64,000 nt of DNA from Trueperella bernardiae. GTDB taxonomy: Bacteria; Actinomycetota; Actinomycetes; Actinomycetales; Actinomycetaceae. Each line of letters starts with the position of its first letter. Position 1 is the first letter of the stretch. Positions 7,042 through 16,259 of the stretch are shown piece by piece. A program made the translations under genes and the position numbers. Below the pieces are notes generated by a model that saw only the letters and a program-made list of their open reading frames with translations, had not been told where the DNA came from and made no database searches. The stretch lies in contig NZ_LNIZ01000003.1 in the NCBI RefSeq assembly GCF_001469025.1, forward strand, positions 62,001-126,000, written 5' to 3'.

Positions 7042-9927
7042 GTGCAGTATTTGAGTGACTATCAGGCCAAGCTCTACGCTCACGAGCTCGACCGTTGCTA
7101 TGCCTCCGACCATGTCGGCAAGCTCGCGGGGCTGCTATTCGATGCGCAGGTGGAGCCCAAACCCCACCAAGTCGACGCCGCCCTGTTCGCCCTGCAAACC
7201 CCGTTCCTGAATGGGGTGATCCTTGCTGACGAGGTCGGGCTTGGTAAAACGATCGAGGCCGGAATCGTCATCTCCCAATACTGGGCACAGCGCAACCGGC
7301 GCGTCCTCATCATCGCACCATCGTCGCTGCGCCAGCAGTGGAAGCAGGAACTGGACGAGAAATTCGCTCTGCCCGCCTCACTGCTCGATCGCACCAACAT
7401 TGATGAGTTGACCGGGCCAGGCGCGAAGGATCAGATCCTCATCTGCTCCTATGAGTTCGCGAACTCGCAGACCACGAAATTGCTCCGGACCTGGGATCTC
7501 GTGGTCTGCGATGAAGCCCACCGCCTGCGCTCCCACTGGACCGGGCAAGCCAAGATCGCAGCAAACGTCGCCCGCATCTGTCGCGCCGCCACGAAGACCG
7601 TCATGCTCACCGCGACTCCGCTACAGAACCGGCTCGAGGAACTCTACGGGCTGGTCTCGGTGTTCGCGCCGGACTACTTCCATTCTCTCGAGGCATTCAA
7701 GGAGCGCTACCTGGACAACCCTGACGGGGTCGGCAACGATGACCTCGCCCAGCGGGTCGCGATGGTGGCGAAACGGACGCTTCGCAAGGATGCGGATAAG
7801 TACATTCGCTTCACCGAACGTATGCCGCTGACCGTCGCGTTTACCCCGAGCGATGCTGAGATCGAGCTGTACGACAAGATCAACGAGTACCTGCAGCGGC
7901 CGTTTCTGTGGGCGTTTGCGAAATCCCAACGCCACCTGTCCGCTCTCATCATGCGCAAACGCCTCGGCTCCTCCTCCTACGCCGTCGCCTCTACTCTAGA
8001 GCGCACTGCAGACCGCCTCGAAGCGGAAGTCCGCGCCGGACGCCGACGCAACGACGCCGGCGGCTTCGTCGGTGACCCAGACCTCACCGGCGAGCTACGG
8101 GAAGAAGCAGAAAACACCCCGGTCACCCCTGAGGTGATTGACCCGGAGCAGCGCCATGCGATGCTCAGCGAAGTCGAAGAGCTGCGCGAGTACGCAAAGC
8201 TCGCCCGCTCCATTACCGTCAACCAGAAGGCTGTGAAGCTGGTTGATGCGCTCGAGCAGGGCTTTGCGAAGCTGCGCGAGATTGGTGCACCGGAGAAGGC
8301 GATCATTTTCACCGACTCCACCGTCACCCAGGACTACCTCGCCCGATCCCTCACGGAGGCAGGATGGGGCGAAGGCCTCGTCTTGTTCAACGGCACCAAT
8401 ACCAGTCCGAAAGCCAACACGATCTACAAGCGGTGGCTCGAGGAGAACCAGGGCGGTGATCTTGTCACAGGTATTCTTGCTGCAGACCGGCGTAAAGCCC
8501 TCGTGGATGAATTCCGTGAACGCGGTCGGCTCATGATCGCGACCGAGGCCGCTGCGGAGGGTATCAACCTGCAGTTCTGCTCGATGCTGGTCAACTATGA
8601 CCTGCCGTGGAACCCGCAACGCATCGAGCAGCGCATCGGCCGCGTGCACCGCTTCGGGCAGAAACACAACGTCGTGGTCGTCAACTTCTCCAACAAAGGA
8701 AACCTTGCCGAAGAACGCATCCTCGAGCTGCTCACTGAGAAGTTCGAGCTGTTCACCTCCGTGTTCGGCGCGTCCGATGAGGTTCTCGGTCAGATCGAAG
8801 ACGGCCTGGATTTCGAGAAGAACATCGCCCACATCCTTGACAACTGCAAGACCTCCGCCGAGATCGATGCCGCGTTTACCGCTCTCGAAGCGAAGTACGC
8901 GAAGCAGATCAACCGGGAGATGAAGAAGACCCGCGCCAAGGTGTTCGATAACCTCGACCCGAAGGTGCGCGACAAGCTCAAGTCCTACGACGCCCAAACC
9001 GGAATCGTCCTCAACGCCTTTGAACGACTCTTGATCGATGTTACTCGGCACGAGCTGGGGGATAAAGCCACCTTCAACGATTCGGGTACGCAGTTCAAGC
9101 TTCACGCCTCGCCCCGTAGTGGAATTACGGCCGGTGACTACTACTTCAAGTCGGAGCCGCGGAAGGGCGCGCATCAGTATCGCTACTCCAGTGATCTTTG
9201 TTCGTGGGTCATCGAGTCGGCGAAAACACGAAACACTCCACCTGCCCGGCTGATTTTCCAGATTCAAGGATCAGACCGGGCCAGCACGATCGCCAAGCGT
9301 ATGCGCAACAAGCAGGGGCGGTTGCGAGTTGAGGAAGTCACCTTCGCGATGCGCGCTGGTAGCAAGGACCTTCGAGAGTCGTATCTCCTATTCTCAGGGT
9401 TCTTTGATAACGGTACCCCCATGGATCCAGAGCAGATTCGAGATCTGCTCGACCTGAACTGCGTCAACGTCAGTGAGGGCGATGTGGATACCAACGGCTT
9501 CGAGCGCGGCATCGCGCAACAGATCAAGAGGCTCGAGCGGGATGTCGAAGAGCGAAATGCCACTTTCTTTCTTGAACAAGAAGCCCTCGTTGATGCTGCT
9601 CGCCTCGACCTCAAAGCGACATTTGACGCCAAGATCCGCGATTACCAAGCCAAGGCCGCCACAGCAAACAAGGAAGCTCGAAAGGCATCAAACACGGCGC
9701 AGGAGTTGAAGCTCCGCCAAGAGGCACGGCGCTGGCAGCGCAAGGCTGACGATGCTGAGGACGACTATCGCGCCGAACGAAATCGTCTACGCACTGAGTC
9801 TGAGGAGCTGCTCCGTAGCGCAGAGGATGCTCTGCGAGCCACCGAGACTCGGCAGGAGTTGTTCACCATCAATTGGGAGGTAGCGCGAGCGCGGCGCCGG
9901 GACGCAAGCCGCCCCATGGCGTCGTGA
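7042..9927 (+). CDS. SNF2-family helicase encoded in the type III restriction operon
   Basis: A 961-residue Swi2/Snf2-type ATPase. ILADEVGLGKTIEAGI (motif I, about residue 60-75), ICSYEFAN (Ib), CDEAHRLRSH (motif II, about 155), LTATPLQN (III), TEAAAEGINLQFC (V) and QRIGRVHRFGQKHNV (VI, about 530) are all present, so the motor should be active. The segment after about residue 600 is not recognised. The last 120 residues are highly charged and probably coiled coil (repeated A, R, K, E from about 830). The GTG start follows GGGGAGC, 15 bp after res. Related helicases (RapA, DISARM DrmD) remodel protein-DNA complexes or act in phage defence. The placement suggests a third subunit of this system; that role is inference. 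Confidence 0.85.
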   Translation: MQYLSDYQAKLYAHELDRCYASDHVGKLAGLLFDAQVEPKPHQVDAALFALQTPFLNGVILADEVGLGKTIEAGIVISQYWAQRNRRVLIIAPSSLRQQWKQELDEKFALPASLLDRTNIDELTGPGAKDQILICSYEFANSQTTKLLRTWDLVVCDEAHRLRSHWTGQAKIAANVARICRAATKTVMLTATPLQNRLEELYGLVSVFAPDYFHSLEAFKERYLDNPDGVGNDDLAQRVAMVAKRTLRKDADKYIRFTERMPLTVAFTPSDAEIELYDKINEYLQRPFLWAFAKSQRHLSALIMRKRLGSSSYAVASTLERTADRLEAEVRAGRRRNDAGGFVGDPDLTGELREEAENTPVTPEVIDPEQRHAMLSEVEELREYAKLARSITVNQKAVKLVDALEQGFAKLREIGAPEKAIIFTDSTVTQDYLARSLTEAGWGEGLVLFNGTNTSPKANTIYKRWLEENQGGDLVTGILAADRRKALVDEFRERGRLMIATEAAAEGINLQFCSMLVNYDLPWNPQRIEQRIGRVHRFGQKHNVVVVNFSNKGNLAEERILELLTEKFELFTSVFGASDEVLGQIEDGLDFEKNIAHILDNCKTSAEIDAAFTALEAKYAKQINREMKKTRAKVFDNLDPKVRDKLKSYDAQTGIVLNAFERLLIDVTRHELGDKATFNDSGTQFKLHASPRSGITAGDYYFKSEPRKGAHQYRYSSDLCSWVIESAKTRNTPPARLIFQIQGSDRASTIAKRMRNKQGRLRVEEVTFAMRAGSKDLRESYLLFSGFFDNGTPMDPEQIRDLLDLNCVNVSEGDVDTNGFERGIAQQIKRLERDVEERNATFFLEQEALVDAARLDLKATFDAKIRDYQAKAATANKEARKASNTAQELKLRQEARRWQRKADDAEDDYRAERNRLRTESEELLRSAEDALRATETRQELFTINWEVARARRRDASRPMAS

Positions 9928-10077
9928 CGCCCGCCTAGGCACCCGGGCCCAAGCGCGCGTGAGGCGGGCCCGCCACCCGGGGGCTTGCCGTTGCGGGAAC
10001 CGGGTCGAAAGTCGCATATGGCGCCCGGCCGGTGATACATTTGAGGGCGGTGCGTGGAGGCTAAGGCCGCCCATACT

Positions 10078-10146
10078 AGGCGGGCCGAACCGCCCGAAAC
10101 AGGCGGGCCACACCGCTCGAAACAGGCGGGCCGAACCGCCCGAAAC
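10078..10146. repeat. Three tandem copies of a 23-bp GC-rich unit before ppdK
   Basis: The unit AGGCGGGCCGAACCGCCCG plus AAAC occurs at 10078-10100, 10101-10123 (three changes) and 10124-10146; a partial fourth copy begins GGGTGGCGCGCC. Each unit contains GGCGG...CCGCC, so every copy can form a small hairpin. The array lies 54 bp upstream of the ppdK start, within the likely promoter or leader. The spacing is uniform with no unique spacers, so it is not a CRISPR array. Confidence 0.85.
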
Positions 10147-10199
10147 GGGTGGCGCGCCCCTACAACATACGACAACCCATGATTCCCAACGGAGGGCAG

Positions 10200-12932
10200 A
10201 TGACAAAGTACGTATACGACTTCACCGAGGGTGATAAGGACCAGAAGGACCTCCTCGGCGGTAAGGGCGCGAACCTGGCTGAGATGACCAACCTTGGCCT
10301 CCCGGTGCCTCCCGGCTTCACGATTACCACGGAGGCCTGCCGCGTGTACCTGAACGAGGGTGCGGCGCCGGAGGAGCTGGACGTGCAGGTCACGGGCGCG
10401 ATCCGTGAGGTCGAGGCGAAGATGGGCAAGCACCTGGGTGATCCGGCTGATCCGCTGCTCATGTCGGTGCGCTCGGGTGCGAAGTTCTCCATGCCGGGCA
10501 TGATGGAGACCGTGCTCAACATTGGTCTGAACGACGAGTCGGTGCTCGGCCTTGCGGAGCAGTCCGGGGATGAGCGTTTCGCGTGGGATTCGTACCGCCG
10601 CCTGGTGCAGATGTTCGGCAAGACCGTGCTGCACATTGAGGGTGAGCCGTTCGCGGACGCCCTGCACGCCCTCCAGGATGAGAAGGGCTACGCCGGCGAT
10701 CCGGACATGACCACGGAGGACCTGCAGCGCCTGGTGGTGGAGTTCAAGGCGATCGTCAAGGAGGCCACGGGTCACGACTTCCCGCAGAACCCGCGCGAGC
10801 AGCTTGACCTGGCGATCAAGGCCGTGTTCAACTCGTGGAACACGGAGCGCGCCCGCATCTACCGCCGCCGCGAGCACATCCCGAACGACATCGGAACCGC
10901 CGTCAACGTCCAGACCATGGTGTTTGGCAACATGGGCGCGGGCTCCGGCACGGGCGTGTGCTTCACGCGCGATCCTTCCACGGGCCACTCGGGCGTGTAC
11001 GGCGACTACCTCGAGAACGCGCAGGGCGAGGACGTGGTGGCGGGCATTCGCAACACGCTGCCGCTGTCGGCGCTCGGTGAGCTGGACAAGAAGTCGTACG
11101 ACGAGCTGCTGGCCATCATGGACCGCCTCGAGATCCACTACCGCGACCTGTGCGACATCGAGTTCACGGTGGAGCGCGGCAAGCTGTGGATGCTGCAGAC
11201 CCGCGTGGGTAAGCGCACCCCGGCCGCGGCGTTCCGCGTGGCGGACCAGCTGGTCGACGAGCGTCTCATCACTCGCGACGAGGCGGTCACCCGCGTGACG
11301 GGCGACCAGCTCACCTCCCTGCTCTTCCCGCAGTTCGACAAGGACGCGAAGAAGGTCACCATCACCCGCGGCATGCCGGCCTCCCCGGGCGCGGCCGTGG
11401 GCGAGATCGTCATGGACAACGCCACCGCGGTGGCACGCACGCAGGCGGGCGCGAAGGTGGTGCTCGTGCGTCGTGAGACGAACCCCGAAGACCTCCAGGG
11501 CATGGTGGTCTCCGAGGGCATCCTCACCGCCCGCGGCGGCAAGACCTCGCACGCGGCCGTGGTGGCGCGCGGCATGGGCCGCTGCTGTGTGGTCGGCGCC
11601 GATGACCTGGTGGTCGACGACGTGGCCGGCACCATGAAGGTCAAGTCCACCGGCAAGGAATTCAAGGTGGGCGACATCATCGCGATCGACGGCACCACCG
11701 GCGAAATCTTCGAAGGCGACGTGCCCGTGACCGACTCCCCGGTCACCACCTACCTGGCCGAAGGGCTCGAGGCCGGCCTCGCCGCCGCACACACCGATGA
11801 CGACCGCGACCTGGTGGGCGCCGTGGACCGCATCATGAGCCACGCGGACGAGAAGCGCCGCATGCTCGTGCGCGCCAACGCCGACTCGCCGGAGGATGCC
11901 GCCCGTGCCCGCGCGTTCGGCGCCCAGGGCATCGGCCTGTGCCGTACCGAGCACATGTTCCTTGGGTCCCGCCGCAAGCTCATCGAGAAGATGATCCTCG
12001 CCCACGACGAGGCGACCCAGGCCGAAGCGCTGGCCGAGCTGCTGCCATACCAGCGCGAGGACTTCATCGGCATCTTCGACGCGATGGACGGCCTGCCGGT
12101 CACCGTGCGCCTCATCGACCCGCCGCTGCACGAGTTCCTGCCCGACCTGACCGACCTGTCGGTTAAGCTCGCGGTCAAGGAAGCCAAGGGCGAGGAGATC
12201 ACCGACGACGAGCGCGAGTTGCTCGCGGCCGTGAAGTCGCACCACGAGCAGAACCCCATGCTGGGCCTGCGCGGCGTGCGCCTCGGGCTGAAGATCCCGG
12301 GCCTCATCCGCCTGCAGGTGCGCGCGATCGCCGAAGCCGCCGCCCACCTGATGAAGGAAGGCAAGGACCCGAAGCCGGAGATCATGGTCCCGCTCATCGG
12401 CGGCGTGCGCGAACTGCAGATCGTGCGCGACATGGCCCTCGAAGTCATCGCCGAAGTCTCGAAGGAGACGGGCGTGGAGCTCGAACTGCCGATCGGCAAC
12501 ATGATCGAGCTGCCGCGCGCGGCCGTGTCGGCTGACACGATCGCCACCGAGTCCGACTTCTTCTCCTTCGGCACGAACGACCTCACCCAGACCACGTGGG
12601 GCTTCTCGCGCGACGACGTCGAAGGCACGTTCTTCAACGAATACTTCGACTACGGCGTGTTTGGCGTGTCCCCGTTCGAGTCCGTGGACCTCGGTGGCGT
12701 GGGCGCCCTCGTGGACATGGGCGTGCAGCGCGGCCGCCACTCCAAGCCCAACATGAAGATGGGCGTGTGTGGCGAGCACGGCGGTGACCCGAGCTCGATC
12801 CACTTCTTCGAGAAGGTCGGACTGAACTACGTGTCCTGCTCGCCGTTCCGCGTGCCGGTAGCCCGCCTCGAATCGGGCCGTGCGGCCATCGAGAACGAGA
12901 CCACGTACGTGCGCCACTTCAACGACCTGTAA
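10200..12932 (+). CDS. ppdK: Pyruvate, phosphate dikinase
   Basis: A 910-residue enzyme interconverting pyruvate + ATP + Pi and PEP + AMP + PPi. GGKGANLAEM opens the ATP-grasp domain, followed by SVRSGAKFSMPGMMETVLN. The phosphohistidine domain has GGKTSHAAVVARGMG (His near residue 455). The C-terminal PEP/pyruvate barrel ends with GVCGEHGGDPSSI carrying the catalytic Cys. I place the start at the ATG at 10200, behind GGAGGG; an in-frame reading upstream has no ribosome site. Length matches the family. It is monocistronic, with a strong terminator at 12968. It can supply PEP for the DhaM phosphorelay encoded downstream, or run in the glycolytic direction using PPi. Confidence 0.96.
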   Translation: MTKYVYDFTEGDKDQKDLLGGKGANLAEMTNLGLPVPPGFTITTEACRVYLNEGAAPEELDVQVTGAIREVEAKMGKHLGDPADPLLMSVRSGAKFSMPGMMETVLNIGLNDESVLGLAEQSGDERFAWDSYRRLVQMFGKTVLHIEGEPFADALHALQDEKGYAGDPDMTTEDLQRLVVEFKAIVKEATGHDFPQNPREQLDLAIKAVFNSWNTERARIYRRREHIPNDIGTAVNVQTMVFGNMGAGSGTGVCFTRDPSTGHSGVYGDYLENAQGEDVVAGIRNTLPLSALGELDKKSYDELLAIMDRLEIHYRDLCDIEFTVERGKLWMLQTRVGKRTPAAAFRVADQLVDERLITRDEAVTRVTGDQLTSLLFPQFDKDAKKVTITRGMPASPGAAVGEIVMDNATAVARTQAGAKVVLVRRETNPEDLQGMVVSEGILTARGGKTSHAAVVARGMGRCCVVGADDLVVDDVAGTMKVKSTGKEFKVGDIIAIDGTTGEIFEGDVPVTDSPVTTYLAEGLEAGLAAAHTDDDRDLVGAVDRIMSHADEKRRMLVRANADSPEDAARARAFGAQGIGLCRTEHMFLGSRRKLIEKMILAHDEATQAEALAELLPYQREDFIGIFDAMDGLPVTVRLIDPPLHEFLPDLTDLSVKLAVKEAKGEEITDDERELLAAVKSHHEQNPMLGLRGVRLGLKIPGLIRLQVRAIAEAAAHLMKEGKDPKPEIMVPLIGGVRELQIVRDMALEVIAEVSKETGVELELPIGNMIELPRAAVSADTIATESDFFSFGTNDLTQTTWGFSRDDVEGTFFNEYFDYGVFGVSPFESVDLGGVGALVDMGVQRGRHSKPNMKMGVCGEHGGDPSSIHFFEKVGLNYVSCSPFRVPVARLESGRAAIENETTYVRHFNDL

Positions 12933-12967
12933 ATCGCTGAAGGGCCTGCGAGTACGCGGGCGAATCG

Positions 12968-13008
12968 GGAGGGGCTCGGCCAGGGATGGCCGAGCCCCTC
13001 CTTCTTTC
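12968..13008 (+). terminator. Rho-independent terminator of ppdK
   Basis: GGAGGGGCTCGGCCA (12968-12982) pairs perfectly with 12987-13001 around a GGGA loop. It is followed by CTTCTTTCC, a moderately T-rich tail. It lies 36 bp after the ppdK stop codon. Confidence 0.85.
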
Positions 13009-13088
13009 CGCTGGCGGGCCGGGCGGCGTCGGTGGGCGCGGGCCGGGCGGCGTCGTCGGGAAATCGATGCCCCCAAAGTGACGTAAGT

Positions 13089-13094
13089 TATAGT
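13089..13094 (+). promoter_or_regulatory. Possible -10 element before the membrane protein/lipoprotein pair
   Basis: TATAGT lies 55 bp upstream of the GTG start at 13150, in a locally AT-rich stretch (GTAAGTTATAGTGATAGGG) within otherwise very GC-rich DNA. No good -35 hexamer is present at 17 bp, so confidence is low. Confidence 0.4.
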
Positions 13095-13149
13095 GATAGG
13101 GTCATGTCGCACAGACGTGCCCCTCACACGCACACACGAAAGGGAAATC

Positions 13150-14187
13150 GTGGACAACGAACTCACACCCACGCCTGAATCGGCAGATGGTACCGAGACC
13201 GCGCCGCTTCAAAGGGCTGACGGCCCCGAGGCGGCGGGCGCCGCGCAGTCGGCCCCCACGGAGCCGCTGCCCCAAAACCCCACGGAGCCGCTCGAGCAGG
13301 CCGCTCCGGCTGACTACACGCCCACCGACTCCTACGCCGCGGCCCCGGCCAACACCTATGGGCAGGCGCCCGGCGCCCCGGCGTCGTCGGCCGCCGAGAA
13401 CGCCCCACAGGCCTACGATCCGAACGCGGCCCCTGCCTACGTGCCCTACGTGCCCGGCCAGGGCTACGACCCGAACGCAGTCTACGCGGCCGGCGCCCCG
13501 GCGTCGTCGGCCCCCGCGAACCCCGCGGACTCCATCGGCGGGGTTTTTGGTGCCATGTGGTCCGTGATCAAGCTGATCCTGGGCGGCCGCCTGCTCGAGG
13601 CGATTAAGCTGGGCGAGTCCTACCGCTACTACTGGCACGTGGCCATGGGCATCTTCGTGTTCGTCGGCGCGCTCATCCCCGCGGGCGTCGGCGTGGCAGC
13701 GTTGAAGGGGATCGTCAAGTTTGTCAACACCTACAGCCGCTACGGCTTCGGCTACTCCGGCCCCAGCGTGGGCGACCTGCTCGGCACCGGGTTGAAGCTC
13801 TGGCTGTTCGGCGCGGTCGTCTTGGCGGCGTTGGTGTTCGCCTTCACGTGCGCCCTGTACTTCACACTGAAGATGCGAGGCGTCACCGTGCCGTTTGGGC
13901 AGGTGGCCACCCTGTGGTCGGTGTCGGCCACCCCGGCGATCTTCATGATGGTGATCGGCGCTTTCCTGGTCATCATCCCCACCACGGTCACGTTCTTCCT
14001 GGGCTTCCTCGTGCTCTCCATTGGCGTGGGCCTGGCGGGCAACATGGCGTTTATCGCGAACTACGTGGGGCTCAATCGGATCGCGCGGGCGGAGAAGTCG
14101 ATGCTAGTCCCGTACGTCCTCTTCTGCGGGCTTGCCGCCGTGGTCGTCATGCTGATCTTCCTCATCCTCGGTCAGCTGGTCTCGTAG
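13150..14187 (+). CDS. Membrane protein with a Pro/Ala-rich cytoplasmic leader
   Basis: 345 residues. The first roughly 125 are disordered and rich in Pro, Ala, Gln and Tyr, with a repeated A-G-A-P-A-S-S-A motif and YDPNA/YVPYVPGQGYDPNA units. After about residue 155 there are four or five hydrophobic segments (for example VAMGIFVFVGALIPAGVGVA and FMMVIGAFLVIIPTTVTFFL), so this half is an integral membrane domain. I recognise no named family. The GTG at 13150 follows AAAGGGAAA and is the best start. The TAG stop is two bases before the ATG of the lipoprotein gene at 14190, so the two are translationally linked and probably act together at the envelope. Confidence 0.75.
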   Translation: MDNELTPTPESADGTETAPLQRADGPEAAGAAQSAPTEPLPQNPTEPLEQAAPADYTPTDSYAAAPANTYGQAPGAPASSAAENAPQAYDPNAAPAYVPYVPGQGYDPNAVYAAGAPASSAPANPADSIGGVFGAMWSVIKLILGGRLLEAIKLGESYRYYWHVAMGIFVFVGALIPAGVGVAALKGIVKFVNTYSRYGFGYSGPSVGDLLGTGLKLWLFGAVVLAALVFAFTCALYFTLKMRGVTVPFGQVATLWSVSATPAIFMMVIGAFLVIIPTTVTFFLGFLVLSIGVGLAGNMAFIANYVGLNRIARAEKSMLVPYVLFCGLAAVVVMLIFLILGQLVS

Positions 14188-14189
14188 CC

Positions 14190-16172
14190 ATGAAGACCAA
14201 GTCACGTTTCAGCGTGGTCGCCCTCGCGGTGGCCCTGCTCATGTTGCTCACGGCGTGCGGCGCGCGCCTGAACACCACCGTGGCCCTGGAGGAGGGCGGC
14301 GCCGGCACGCGCACGATCTCCTTCACCGTGGCCAACGACGCCGACACCCGGGACCGCATCACCGGCGGCTTCGAAGCCGCCGACGCCGCGATCGTCAAGC
14401 ACCTGCCCGAAGGCCTCGAGTTCTCCGGGCTGACGATGGGCGAGGCGGAGGTGACGGGCAACTTCACCCTGTCCTTCACCGACATGGACGACTACAAGTC
14501 GAAGGTCACCGCGATCCTCGAGGCCGGCGGCCTTGACGGGGATCCCGAGATCACGTTCTTCTCCGCCGACGGCTCGTTCAAGAAGGGCTTCGAGTTCGAA
14601 GAAAGCTTCTCCTCCTCCGACCTGCTGGCCTGGGTGCCGGACGCGCTCGTCGTCGAAGGTGTCATCGCCGAAGACGACCGCAGCAACGTCATCGACGGCG
14701 AAGACCCCAGCACCGTCACCTACGGAGGGGAGACCTACACGTCGGACTACGGCGGCTCCATCTTCATCGATCAAACCCAGGACCAGGGCTTCGACAACGT
14801 CTACCTGACGATCGCTGACAACGACGACGGCTCGTTCGGGGCCGTCGTCGTGCTCGAACGCTACTCGAAGCCGACCGAGCCGATCAAGAAGATCGACGAC
14901 GAGTTCCTCGGCAAGTTCTCCGGCATGACGATCGACTCCGACACCGACACCTCGACCAACAACTACCAGCGCTCGCTCAGCTTCGACGCGATCTCCGCCG
15001 AGGACCTCGTGTTGAAGCTCGACGACGTGTTCGGCGAGGGGGCGACGTCGTTCGAAGTCGGCACTGGCAGCGAAAACGGGGAAGCCAAGCTCCAGCGCAC
15101 CTACCGCGGCACCGCCGACCCGGTGGAGCTGTGCAGCAGCTACTGCGGGCTAGAAGTACACATGATCGCACCCGAGGGCTACACCTCCGGGGGTGGCGAC
15201 AACACCGACTACGCGTACGGCACCAGCTTCGAGTTCGCCTTCGACAAGGACATCGTCTTCGACTCGCTCGACTTCGCGGTGAACGTGTCGATGTCGAGGG
15301 AATGGACGCTCGACGTCGACGTCGTGCTCGATTCCACCGAATACGCCGACTTCCTCGACCAGGTGGAGGCCGCGCTCGCCGAGAACGGCGGTTCTATGAA
15401 GACCTCCGACACCGACGGCAAGCGCACCTACTCCTTCTCCTTCACGCCAAAGGACGAATCCGCGTACGCCTGGTCCGTCCGCGTCCGCACCCTCGAAGGC
15501 GTCGAGAAGGAGGTCACCGACGGCGACTACGAGGTCCAGCTCGAGCTCGACCCGTACGACTTCGTGGGTGGCGCCCAGATCTCCCAGGTGACGGGCAGCG
15601 TTGAACTCGGCACCATGCAGAAGTGGGCGAATGTTAGCGACTACCTGTGGACCCGCGATGGTGACACGTACACCTACTCCGTCTCCGACGCCAGCTCGCT
15701 CTGGTTCGAGGGGTATGCGTCGGGTCCGACGATGGGCAAGCTGATAGGCATGATCATCGCTGCCGTGGTGGTGATCGCGCTCATCGCGCTGGCCATCATC
15801 TTCCGCAAGAAGATCGCCAAGCTGTTCTCCAAGGGGCCGAAGCCGGCGCCGTACCCGGGAGCTGCCGGTGCCGCCGGTGTGGCTGGGCCGGCGGGCGCGT
15901 ATGGCGCGCAGCCATACAGCGTGCAGTCGGGGGCTCCGGTGGGCCCGGGCGCGCCGGGTCAGGGCGCCGAGCTCGGCGTTCAGCCGGAGGCTCCTCAGTT
16001 CTCCGCGGCCCACTCGGCCGAGGCCAGCACGTTTGCGGGAGCTCAGCCGGGCATCGCGCCGGGAGTTCCGGCAGGTCCTGGCGCGCAGGCCGGGCCGGGT
16101 GTGCCGGCACCGGGTGCTCCGGCACCGGGTGGCTCCGCCTCGGGCGAGTTCCGCGAGTACGACCTCACCTAA
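14190..16172 (+). CDS. Large lipoprotein with a C-terminal membrane anchor and Pro/Gly/Ala tail
   Basis: 660 residues. The N-terminus (MKTKSRFSVV...LLMLLTACG) is a lipoprotein signal with the lipidated Cys at residue 23. The next roughly 490 residues are an acidic exported region, with two recognisably related stretches of beta-type sequence and a CSSYC pair. A second hydrophobic segment (LIGMIIAAVVVIALIALAII, about 518-538) is followed by basic FRKKIAKLFSKGPKP and a roughly 115-residue Gly/Ala/Pro/Gln tail. The topology therefore appears to be lipid anchor outside, domain outside, helix, cytoplasmic tail. It loosely recalls actinobacterial LppM-like proteins, but I cannot assign a function. 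It follows the membrane gene by two bases, and a terminator lies at 16226. Confidence 0.75.
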   Translation: MKTKSRFSVVALAVALLMLLTACGARLNTTVALEEGGAGTRTISFTVANDADTRDRITGGFEAADAAIVKHLPEGLEFSGLTMGEAEVTGNFTLSFTDMDDYKSKVTAILEAGGLDGDPEITFFSADGSFKKGFEFEESFSSSDLLAWVPDALVVEGVIAEDDRSNVIDGEDPSTVTYGGETYTSDYGGSIFIDQTQDQGFDNVYLTIADNDDGSFGAVVVLERYSKPTEPIKKIDDEFLGKFSGMTIDSDTDTSTNNYQRSLSFDAISAEDLVLKLDDVFGEGATSFEVGTGSENGEAKLQRTYRGTADPVELCSSYCGLEVHMIAPEGYTSGGGDNTDYAYGTSFEFAFDKDIVFDSLDFAVNVSMSREWTLDVDVVLDSTEYADFLDQVEAALAENGGSMKTSDTDGKRTYSFSFTPKDESAYAWSVRVRTLEGVEKEVTDGDYEVQLELDPYDFVGGAQISQVTGSVELGTMQKWANVSDYLWTRDGDTYTYSVSDASSLWFEGYASGPTMGKLIGMIIAAVVVIALIALAIIFRKKIAKLFSKGPKPAPYPGAAGAAGVAGPAGAYGAQPYSVQSGAPVGPGAPGQGAELGVQPEAPQFSAAHSAEASTFAGAQPGIAPGVPAGPGAQAGPGVPAPGAPAPGGSASGEFREYDLT

Positions 16173-16225
16173 CGCCAACGACACCGCATCTGACGCGAGC
16201 TGGAGTTGATCTGACGCCAGCTAAC

Positions 16226-16259
16226 AGTGTGGGCCCGGACATCCGTCCGGGCCCACACT
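16226..16259 (+). terminator. Hairpin after the lipoprotein gene
   Basis: AGTGTGGGCCCGGAC (16226-16240) is exactly complementary to 16245-16259, with an ATCC loop and no obvious U-tract. Just upstream, ATCTGACGC(G/C)AGCT occurs twice, at 16188 and 16209, as a short direct repeat of 21-bp period. Confidence 0.7.

Noticed and set aside
2161-9927. DISARM system
   Set aside because: A SNF2 helicase and a methyltransferase are present, but drmA, drmB and drmC are absent. The methyltransferase and res are clearly type III.
10078-10146. Possible CRISPR array
   Set aside because: The repeats are directly adjacent with no spacers, only three units, and no cas genes are present.
10149-10199. N-terminal extension of pyruvate phosphate dikinase
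   Set aside because: The in-frame upstream codons have no ribosome site and include part of the tandem-repeat tail. GGAGGG stands before the ATG at 10200.
9765-13172. An 1135-codon open frame opposite ppdK
   Set aside because: It is the mirror of ppdK, His/Arg/Ala-rich, without any family motif. Such antisense frames are common opposite GC-rich genes.
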